From: Acidimicrobiales bacterium
GTDB lineage: Bacteria; Actinomycetota; Acidimicrobiia; Acidimicrobiales; GCA-2861595
Length of the DNA: 44,605 nt
NCBI GenBank assembly: GCA_035540975.1
Contig: DATLFN010000167.1
Location: 1-44,605, forward strand
Direction: 5' to 3'
In this document: in pieces, positions 34,609 through 41,152 of the stretch
How positions within the stretch are numbered: position 1 is the stretch's first letter
How the letters are laid out: each line of letters opens with the position of its first letter
Program-made: the position numbers and the translations under genes
The notes under the pieces: generated by a model
What the model was told of the DNA's origin: nothing
Databases searched by the model: none
The model's input: the letters and a program-made list of their open reading frames with translations, nothing else

Positions 34609-35982
34609 ATGGTGCACGTCCGCAAGGCGTTGGTGGCGACGGTCCTGTTGCTTTCGGTGATGGCGGCGGCGCCCGCGGGCGCCCACGACCCCGAAGAGGC
34701 GCACACCGGCCCGGGGGCGGTGGGGCCCACACTGGTCTCCGACAAGATGAAGCCTCGCGCCACGCTGGCGCGCTCGGCGGACGCCGTGCAGTCGGACTTC
34801 GCGTTCGCAGGGAAGCTGGCGTACGCCGGCAACTTCCTCGGTTTCCGTGTCCTCGACATCTCGGCCCCGGCCAACCCCGTGCAGGTCGCCGACGTGCGCT
34901 GCAACGGGCCGCAGGGCGACGTCTCGGTGTACGGGAACCTGCTGTTCCAGTCGGTCGACACGCCCCAGACGAACCCGACGTGCAGCAGCGTGAACACCAC
35001 GGCAGCGACGCCGGGCGCCTGGGAGGGCATCCGCATCTTCGACGTCACCAACCCGGCGGCGCCGAGCCACGTCGCCTCGGTGCGAACGGACTGCGGCTCG
35101 CACACCCACACGCTCGTGCCCGACCGGGCGAGCGACCGGGTCCTCGTGTACGTCTCGTCCTACCCGTTGGGGACAGCGGCCCTCGGCCCGAACTGCCAGG
35201 GCCCCCACGGGTTCGTCTCGATCGTGTCCGTGCCGGTGGCCAACCCGGCAGCGGCGACGGTGAGCAGGTACTTCCTCGACCCGGCGACCGAGCTGGCCGT
35301 GTACCCGCTGGCCGGTGGCCCGTTCGCCTTCCGGGCGTGCCACGACATCAGCGTGTTCGTCGAGATCGGGAGGGCGGCCGCCGCCTGCCTGAGCGAGTCG
35401 CAGATGTGGGACGTCTCCGACCCGGCCAACCCGGTGTTCCTGTGGCGCTTCGACCATCCCGTCGTGAACCCGGCGAACATCGACCTGTGGCACTCGGCGT
35501 CGTTCAGCTGGGACGGCACGGTGGTCGCCTTCGGCGACGAGTCCGGCGGCGGGACCTCGGCCCGGTGCGTCGACCCGAACGACCTGCAGGGCCGCATCTG
35601 GTTCCTCGACGCCGGGACCGGCGCCTTCCTGGCCAACTACAAGATCCCGAGGTCGGAGGCGGGGGTGTGCACCATGCACAACTTCAACTTCGTGCCGTTG
35701 CGGGACGGGCGGAAGGTGCTGGTGTCGTCGGCCTACACCGGCGGGACCACCGTGGTGGACGTGAACGCCCTCATGGCCGGAGCCACCCCCGCCGCCGCCG
35801 AGCTCGGCTACTACCGGCCCACGGGCGCCCGCGCCTGGTCGTCGTACTGGTACAACGGCCGCATCTACGCCAACGACTCCGTCCGGGGCGTCGACGTCAT
35901 GGACCTGGTCGGCCGGTCGGTGGCCGGAGCCCGGAAGCTGCCGTACCTGAACCCGCAGACCCAGGAGTCGCTCATCCCCTGA
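34609..35982 (+). CDS. Secreted LVIVD-repeat beta-propeller protein
   Basis: 457 aa, ATG preceded by AAGGGGG. A signal peptide (RKALVATVLLLSVMAAAPAG, cleaved after AHA-like GAH) is followed by repeated segments such as FRVLDISAPANPVQVADVRC, IRIFDVTNPAAPSHVASV and MWDVSDPANPVFLWRF. These are the LVIVD/choice-of-anchor type beta-propeller blades common in actinobacterial exported proteins. A histidine-rich THTLVPD, an ACHDISVF segment and several paired cysteines suggest disulfides and perhaps a metal site, but no catalytic role is known. It lies 83 bp upstream of grdE on the same strand, so some co-transcription is possible, though functions differ. Confidence 0.82.
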   Translation: MVHVRKALVATVLLLSVMAAAPAGAHDPEEAHTGPGAVGPTLVSDKMKPRATLARSADAVQSDFAFAGKLAYAGNFLGFRVLDISAPANPVQVADVRCNGPQGDVSVYGNLLFQSVDTPQTNPTCSSVNTTAATPGAWEGIRIFDVTNPAAPSHVASVRTDCGSHTHTLVPDRASDRVLVYVSSYPLGTAALGPNCQGPHGFVSIVSVPVANPAAATVSRYFLDPATELAVYPLAGGPFAFRACHDISVFVEIGRAAAACLSESQMWDVSDPANPVFLWRFDHPVVNPANIDLWHSASFSWDGTVVAFGDESGGGTSARCVDPNDLQGRIWFLDAGTGAFLANYKIPRSEAGVCTMHNFNFVPLRDGRKVLVSSAYTGGTTVVDVNALMAGATPAAAELGYYRPTGARAWSSYWYNGRIYANDSVRGVDVMDLVGRSVAGARKLPYLNPQTQESLIP

Positions 35983-36065
35983 CTCCGGCACCGGGCCGCC
36001 GATCGTGGGCTCCGACCTGGTCGGCGGAATCCCGGGCCGGCCCCTCCGGGAACTAGAAAGGGCCC

Positions 36066-37352
36066 ATGGCCGGTACCGCGCAGGCACGCGACGACGGTGG
36101 CCTCGAGCTCCGCGGCCACCGGGTCCGGGAGGTCGGGTTCGGCCGGAGCACCCGCTTCGAGGGCGGCACCCTGACCGTCTCGGAGGCCGCCGCCCGCACC
36201 GCGATGGCCGACCCGGCGCTGGCCGACGTCCGCCTCTCCTGGGCGTCGCCCGGCGACTCCACCCGCATCGTCAAGGTGCTGGACGCCGTCGAGCCACGCT
36301 CGAAAGGACCGGGCGGGGGCGGGATCTTCCCCGGCTTCGTCGGCCCCCCGCTGCCCCGGGGCCGGGGCTCCACCACCGTCCTCCGGGGGGCCGCAGTCGT
36401 CACGGCCGGCTTCCTGCCCCGGGCGCAGGAGGCCTTGGTGGACATGTCGGGCCCGGCCGCCGACCTGTCGCCCCTCGGTTCGACCCACAACCTGGTGGTC
36501 GAGTTCACCCCCGCCGACGTGGCGTGGGAGGAGGTGTACGACGCGCTGCGCCGAGGGTCGCTCGCCCTGGCCGCCCACCTGGCCGAGGCGGCGCTGGACG
36601 CCGACCCCGACGACGTCGAGCGCCTGCCCGCGTTGCCGAGGCGGGAGGACTCCCCCGACCTGCCCCGGGTCGCCGCCGTCACCAACCTCCAGACCCAGGG
36701 GAGGTTCAAGGAGGTCTTCGTCTACGGGCAGAGCTTCCTGCCCACGGGCCTGCCCACCCTGATCGACCCCAACGACCTCGACGACGGCGCCGTGGTCAGC
36801 GCCCAGCTGGGCCACCCGAGCCTCAAGAACCCCACCTGGGTGTTCCAGAACCACCCCGTCGTGGCCGCCCTGCGGGCCCGCCACGGCGTCGACCTCCTGT
36901 GCGCCGGCGTCGTCCTGTCACCCGAGCCCGTCGACTCCACCAGCAAGGAGCTGGTCAGCGCGGCGGCGGCGCGCCTGTGCCGGGTCGCCGGCTTCGACGC
37001 GGTGATCGTCACCAAGGAGGGCGGCGGCAACGCCGACGCCGACATGGCGCTCAAGATGGACGCCCTGGAGGAGGCCGGCATCCCCACCGTCGCCCTGTAC
37101 GCCGAGATGTCGGGCCCCGACGGCACCGGCCCCGCCATCGTGGTGCCGCCCACCAAGGCGACCGCCATGGTGAGCACCGGGAACTACGACCAGCGCCTCC
37201 AGCTGCCCGGGATGGAGACGGCCCTCGGCGACGACACCCTCGACATCGCCGGCCAGCCGGCCACCGCCGAGGTGGAGGTGCCCACCGCCGTGGTGTACTG
37301 CTCGCTCAGCCCCCTCGGCTGGGGGCACCTCACCTGCCGGGAGTCCCTGTGA
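36066..37352 (+). CDS. grdE: Glycine/sarcosine/betaine reductase component B, GrdE-type subunit (divergent)
   Basis: 428 aa. It matches the GrdE/GrdG/GrdI proprotein along its length: LSWASPGDSTRIVKVLDAVE, IFPGFVGPPLPRGRGSTTVL, VDMSGPAADLSPLGSTHNLV, AAVTNLQTQGRFKEVFVYG, VFQNHPVVAALRARHGVDLL and VTKEGGGNADADMALKMDAL. In clostridial GrdE a cysteine in an SGNCVAPC-like stretch (near residue 242) is converted to the pyruvoyl group that binds substrate. Here the aligned stretch (about 245-252) reads SAQLGHPS, with no cysteine. As I recall the family, this subunit should not make a pyruvoyl cofactor. The substrate (glycine, sarcosine or betaine) cannot be told from the sequence. It is first in the five-gene operon; AGAAAGGG precedes the ATG. 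Confidence 0.88.
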   Translation: MAGTAQARDDGGLELRGHRVREVGFGRSTRFEGGTLTVSEAAARTAMADPALADVRLSWASPGDSTRIVKVLDAVEPRSKGPGGGGIFPGFVGPPLPRGRGSTTVLRGAAVVTAGFLPRAQEALVDMSGPAADLSPLGSTHNLVVEFTPADVAWEEVYDALRRGSLALAAHLAEAALDADPDDVERLPALPRREDSPDLPRVAAVTNLQTQGRFKEVFVYGQSFLPTGLPTLIDPNDLDDGAVVSAQLGHPSLKNPTWVFQNHPVVAALRARHGVDLLCAGVVLSPEPVDSTSKELVSAAAARLCRVAGFDAVIVTKEGGGNADADMALKMDALEEAGIPTVALYAEMSGPDGTGPAIVVPPTKATAMVSTGNYDQRLQLPGMETALGDDTLDIAGQPATAEVEVPTAVVYCSLSPLGWGHLTCRESL

Positions 37353-37356
37353 GTTT

Positions 37357-37383
37357 CGCCTCGCAACCAGAGGTTGCTCGGCG
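37357..37383. other. Hairpin just after grdE
   Basis: GCAACC (37363-37368) and GGTTGC (37372-37377) form a perfect stem around AGA, with an outer CGCC/GGCG pairing. It starts five bases after the grdE stop in the 157-bp gap before grdB. It could be a partial terminator or an mRNA processing/stability element. The rest of the gap is a low-complexity GC-rich stretch. Confidence 0.4.
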
Positions 37384-37509
37384 AGCTGGCGGCGCTCCGG
37401 CCGACCGGCAGAGCCGGCCGGCCTCCGCCCGTTCCTCTTGGACGGCAGCCGGCGCGGCCGCCTGCGGCGGCGGGAGCGGCCGCCGGCGCGAAGACTGCAA
37501 GGAGGGATC

Positions 37510-38826
37510 GTGACCACGCGCATCGTCCACTACATCAACCAGTTCTTCGCCGGGAAGGGCGGGGAGGACTCGGCGTCCGAACCGCCGTCGTCCCACGACG
37601 GGCCCGTCGGCCCGGGCCGGAAGCTGGCTTCGTTGCTGGGCGATGACTTCGAGATCGTCACCACCGTGTGGTGCGGCGACGACCACGCCGGCGGTCCCGA
37701 GGTCCTCGACGAGATCCTGGGGCTCATCCGGGCCGCCCGTCCCGACCTGGTCGTCGCCGGCCCCGCCTTCACCAGCGGGCGCTACGGCCTGGCCTGCGCC
37801 CGGGTGGCGGCCGAGGCGCAGCGCGAGGGCATGACGGTGGTGGCGTGCATGCACCCCGACAACCCCGGCCTGGACGAGGCGGGCGCCGCCCCCGTCGTGG
37901 CCAGCAGCCAGGTGGCCCGCCACATGGGCGCCACCCTGGAGACGCTCGCCGCCGCCCTCCGCAAGGCGGCCGCCGGCGAGCCCCTCACCCCCGACGACGG
38001 CCGGGTGGGGAAGATCCCGCGTCGCAACGAGATGGCCGACCGCAACAGCGCCGAGCGGGCCGTCGACCTCCTGCTGGCCCGCCTGGGCGGCGACCGGGAG
38101 GCCACCGAGGTGCCGCTCCCGAACTTCGACCAGGTGACGCCGGCCGCCCCCGTCGACCACGTGTCGGAGGCGGTGGTCGCCCTCGTCACCGAGGGCGCCC
38201 TGGTGCCGGAGTCAAACCCCGACGGCCTCGAGTCGGCCCGGGCGACCAGGTGGCTGCGCTATTCCCTGGACGGCAAGAGCAGGCTGCGGTCGGGCGAGTT
38301 CCGGTCGGTGCACGGCGGCTTCTCCACGGTGTGGGCCAACGAGGACCCGAACCGGATCCTCCCCCTGGACGTGGCCCGCCAGCTGGAGAAGGAGGGGCGC
38401 ATCGGCAAGCTGCACGGCGAGTACCTCGTCACCGCCGGCAACGGCACGTCGATCGCCAACGCCCGCCGCTTCGGCGTGGAGTGGGCGGCCGACCTGAGGA
38501 GGCAGGGCGTCCAGGCGGCCCTCCTGACGGCCACGTGAGGCACCGGGACGCGTTGCGGGTCAACGCTTGCGAAGGAGTTGGAGCGCTCCGGCATCCCCAC
38601 CGCTCTGCTGTGCAACCTCACCTCGATCGCCGAGCGGGTGGGGGCTCCCCGCATCGTGCCGACCAAGGGCATCCCCTACCCCACCGGAGACCCGAACCTC
38701 GACGCCGAGGCGGAGCGGGCGTGGCGGCGGAGGCTGGTGGAGCGGTGCCTGGAGGCGGTGTCCACCGCCGTGACGAAGCCGACGTTGTTCCCCGTCGAGA
38801 TGGAGGAGGCCGCCTCCCGTGACTGA
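37510..38826 (+). CDS. grdB: Glycine/sarcosine/betaine reductase component B selenoprotein (GrdB/GrdF/GrdH-type), UGA = selenocysteine
   Basis: 438 aa if TGA 38536-38538 is read as selenocysteine (residue 343). GTG start with GGAGGG four bases upstream. The first part has VHYINQFFAGKGGEDSA, LGDDFEIVTTVWCGDD, VVAGPAFTSGRYGLACARVA and SVHGGFSTVWANEDPNRILP, all typical of GrdB. Before the UGA comes QAALLTAT; after it, in the same frame, GTGTRCGSTLAKELERSGIP, ERVGAPRIVPTKGIPYPTGD and so on to the normal C-terminus. Clostridial GrdB reads STUGTCTRCGATMAKEIER at this place. A SECIS-like hairpin lies 17 nt after the UGA. One of the two nearby cysteines is replaced (GTG for GTC). Its end overlaps the grdC start by 8 bp. 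Confidence 0.92.
38550..38566 (+). promoter_or_regulatory. Candidate bacterial SECIS element of grdB
   Basis: GCGTTG (38550-38555) and CAACGC (38561-38566) form a perfect 6-bp stem with loop CGGGT. The loop begins 17 nt after the UGA and has G at its second position. A short upper stem, a small loop with an early G and this distance are what is described for bacterial selenocysteine insertion elements recognised by SelB. Confidence 0.6.
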
Positions 38827-40264
38827 GCGCCGGGCGGTCGTCACCGCCGCCACCCAGGTCCTGGCCCACGTGCCCGGCCTCGCCCGCCACGGCTCCAAGC
38901 CGCAGCGGGAGCTGCCCAGGAACAAGGAGACCAAGAAGGCGTTCCTCGCCGCCCTCCGCGGCTTCGACGACGCTGTGGCGTACGCGCCGCACCAGGCCTA
39001 CATCGGCGCCGTCCACCCCCGCGACATGCCCGAGCGCCCGTGGACCAGCGCCGCCCCGCCCGACGGCGTCTCCCGGTTCGGGCCCAAGGGCGGCGAGATC
39101 ATGCCCGACGTCGAGTTCCTCGGCCTGCTCGCCTGCGTCGACCGGTTCGATCTGGTCACGCTGGCCGCCGACGTGGCCGACGAGGCGGCGGCCGCGCTGG
39201 CCCGCCACCCGCTGGCCAAGCACCTCGACCTCGACCGCATCGACAAGGCCAGGGGCGACGTCGACAAGGTCGCCTCCCGGCCGGGCAGCCACCGGCTGTA
39301 CCTGGGCGCCACCCGCGTCGGCGGCGCCATCCCCTGCGCCCATGAGGAGGACGAGTCGCTCACCGCCACCGTGCTGCTGGACAACCTGGCGTCCAAGGCC
39401 ACGTCCACCCTCGCCCTCCTGCACCTGCTGGTGGCCAACGGGGTCGACCCGGCGTCGGTCGACTACGTCATCGGCTGCGGCGAGGAAGCCGTCGGGGACC
39501 GCTACCAGCGGGGCGGCGGCAACATGGCCAAGGCGGTGGCCGAGGTGGCGGGGCTGTCCGAGGCGTCGGGCATGGACGTCAAGAACTTCTGCGCTGCACC
39601 GGCCCCTGCCCTGGTCACCGCGGCTGCCCTGGTCACCGCCGGCGTGTTCGAGCGGGTGGCGATCATCGCCGGGGGGTCGATGGCCAAGCTGGGCATGAAG
39701 TTCCAGGGGCACCTCCGCCACGACCTGCCCATCCTGGAGGACGTCCTGGGCGGCGCCGCCGCCCTCGTCCAGGCCGACGACGGGGTGTCGCCCCGGGTCC
39801 GCCTCGACGTGGTCGGCCGCCACCGGGTCACCGCCGGCGGGTCCAACCCGGCGATCATGGAGGCCCTCGCCGTCGAGCCCCTGAAGCGCAACGGGATCCC
39901 CATGACGTCGGTGGACGACTACGCCACCGAGCTGCACAACCCCGAGATCACCGAGCCCCAGGGCACCGGCGACGTCCCCGCCCGCAACTACAAGACCATC
40001 GCCGCCGTGGCCGCCCAGAAGGGCGAGATCGAGCGGGGCGACATCGCCGGCTTCGTCAAGGAGCGGGGCATGCCCGGGTTCGCCCCGACCCAGGGGCATC
40101 TGGCATCCTCCTTGTGCTACCTCCCGCACGCCGTCGAGCGGCTCACCGGCGGTGAGGCGGAGCGGGTGCTGCTGCTGGCCAAGGGCAGCCTGTTCCTCGG
40201 CCGCATGTCACAGCTCTCGGACGGGATGAGCGTGCTGCTGGAGCGCAACGGGAAAGGAAGCTGA
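38819..40264 (+). CDS. grdC: Glycine reductase complex component C, GrdC-type subunit
   Basis: 481 aa from GTG 38819. It resembles GrdC, the larger subunit of component C, a thiolase/ketoacyl-synthase fold protein that turns the selenoprotein-bound carboxymethyl group into acetyl-phosphate. Family segments: ATQVLAHVPGLARHGSKPQR, HEEDESLTATVLLDNLASKA, VDYVIGCGEEAVGDRYQRGG and GNMAKAVAEVAGLSEASG. A catalytic-type cysteine lies in VKNFCAAPAPALV. LGGAAALVQADDGV and CYLPHAVERL follow. Translation is coupled to grdB by an 8-bp overlap. The partner GrdD subunit is not found in the window. Confidence 0.9.
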   Translation: MTERRAVVTAATQVLAHVPGLARHGSKPQRELPRNKETKKAFLAALRGFDDAVAYAPHQAYIGAVHPRDMPERPWTSAAPPDGVSRFGPKGGEIMPDVEFLGLLACVDRFDLVTLAADVADEAAAALARHPLAKHLDLDRIDKARGDVDKVASRPGSHRLYLGATRVGGAIPCAHEEDESLTATVLLDNLASKATSTLALLHLLVANGVDPASVDYVIGCGEEAVGDRYQRGGGNMAKAVAEVAGLSEASGMDVKNFCAAPAPALVTAAALVTAGVFERVAIIAGGSMAKLGMKFQGHLRHDLPILEDVLGGAAALVQADDGVSPRVRLDVVGRHRVTAGGSNPAIMEALAVEPLKRNGIPMTSVDDYATELHNPEITEPQGTGDVPARNYKTIAAVAAQKGEIERGDIAGFVKERGMPGFAPTQGHLASSLCYLPHAVERLTGGEAERVLLLAKGSLFLGRMSQLSDGMSVLLERNGKGS

Positions 40265-40265
40265 C

Positions 40266-40616
40266 ATGGCCGGTGCGATCACGGAGGCGACCAGGGAGAC
40301 GTTCCGCGACCTGGTGGCGGAGGGGACCACGCTCGTCGACGTGTGGGGCACGGACTGCAGGCCGTGCATGAGCCTCATGCCGTTCGTCGAGCGGCTGGCC
40401 GAGGAGCGTCGCGACGACTTCAAGACGGTGAAGCTGGAGGCGCCCAAGGCCCGTCGCCTCTGCATCGAGATGCGGGTCATGGGGCTGCCCGCGTTCCTGC
40501 TGTTCCGGGACGGGACGGAGGTGGCGCGCATCAACGGCGCCGACCTCAACGAGGCGAAGATCCAGGCCTGGTTGGACGAGACGCTGAGCGCCGCCGCAGG
40601 CGCACGGAAGGAGTGA
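40266..40616 (+). CDS. trxA: Thioredoxin of the reductase operon
   Basis: 116 aa thioredoxin fold. Active site WGTDCRPCMSLMPFVERLAE has the CxxC pair as CRPC. The cis-proline region is VMGLPAFLLFRDG. In clostridial grd operons a dedicated thioredoxin supplies electrons to the selenoproteins, and this gene occupies that place between grdC and grdA. The ATG comes one base after the grdC stop with AAAGGAAG just upstream. A matching thioredoxin reductase is not in the window. Confidence 0.9.
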   Translation: MAGAITEATRETFRDLVAEGTTLVDVWGTDCRPCMSLMPFVERLAEERRDDFKTVKLEAPKARRLCIEMRVMGLPAFLLFRDGTEVARINGADLNEAKIQAWLDETLSAAAGARKE

Positions 40617-40618
40617 CG

Positions 40619-41089
40619 TTGGGAGTCCTGAACGGGAAGAAGGTGGTCGCCCTGGGCGAGCGGGACGGGATATCCGGCCCCGCCATCGCCAAGGTCGTCG
40701 AGGCCGCCGGCGCCCAGGTGGTGTTCACCGCCACGGAGTGCTTCGTCTGAACGGCGTCCGGCGCCATGGACCTGCAGAGCCAGGAGGCGATCCTCCGGCT
40801 GGCGGAGACCCACGGTAAGGACAACGTCGTCGTGATCCTCGGCGCCCCCGACCCGGAGGCGGCGGAGATCTCGGCGGAGACGGTCCGCCTCGGTGATCCC
40901 GCATATGCAGGTGCACTGGCAGGGGTCCAGTTGGGCCTCGACGTGTACCACGTCCTCGACGAGGACATCCGCAACGACGTCCCGCCGGAGGTGTGGGACG
41001 ACCAGATCGGCGTCATGGCCGACATCCTGGAGGCCGACGAGCTCAACCAGGCCGTCGCCAAGATCCGCTCCCAGGCGCTCGACGCCTAG
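40619..41089 (+). CDS. grdA: Glycine/sarcosine/betaine reductase component A selenoprotein GrdA, UGA = selenocysteine
   Basis: 156 aa if TGA 40748-40750 is read as selenocysteine, which makes it residue 44, the same position as in clostridial GrdA. Around it the frame reads FTATECFV-U-TASGAMDLQ, preserving the CxxU redox motif (Cys41, Sec44). Before it comes LNGKKVVALGERDGISGPAI; after it GKDNVVVILGAPDPEAAEIS, PAYAGALAGVQLGLDVYHVL and VWDDQIGVMADILEADELNQ. The length and every region match GrdA, the small protein that carries the carboxymethyl selenoether. TTG 40619 is chosen because AAGGAG lies five bases upstream; GTG 40613 is an in-frame alternative overlapping the trx stop. Confidence 0.95.
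40778..40800 (+). promoter_or_regulatory. Candidate SECIS element of grdA
   Basis: AGCC (40778-40781) plus GGAGG (40783-40787) pair with CCTCC (40792-40796) plus GGCT (40797-40800), one bulged A, loop CGAT. The loop starts 37 nt after the UGA, at the far end of the usual range. A closer but weaker stem, GTCC/GGAC around GGCGCCAT (40756-40771), starts only five bases after the UGA. Which one works is uncertain. Confidence 0.35.
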
Positions 41090-41105
41090 CTCTTCGCCGT
41101 CTCCC

Positions 41106-41143
41106 CCGCACCTCGGCGCCCGGGCCGTGGCGCGGAGGTGCGG
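41106..41143. terminator. Hairpin between grdA and the convergent coiled-coil gene
   Basis: CCGCACCTC (41106-41114) pairs with GAGGTGCGG (41135-41143), with an additional inner GGCGCC-type pairing. It starts 16 bp after the grdA stop and ends 9 bp before the stop of the convergent gene, so it can act in both directions. Confidence 0.65.
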
Positions 41144-41152
41144 AGCTGCCCG

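Noticed and set aside
38536-38538. The TGA in grdB as an ordinary stop or nonsense mutation
   Set aside because: The frame continues with 95 codons of typical GrdB sequence, the stop sits exactly at the known selenocysteine site, grdA in the same operon shows the same feature, and a SECIS-like hairpin follows.
40756-40771. The hairpin immediately after the grdA UGA as the sole SECIS
   Set aside because: The stem is only 4 bp and its loop begins 9 nt after the UGA, closer than described bacterial elements.
40766-41089. A separate small gene starting at the ATG after the grdA TGA
   Set aside because: That ATG encodes the conserved methionine of the GAMD motif just after selenocysteine; the 43 codons before the TGA are the normal GrdA start.
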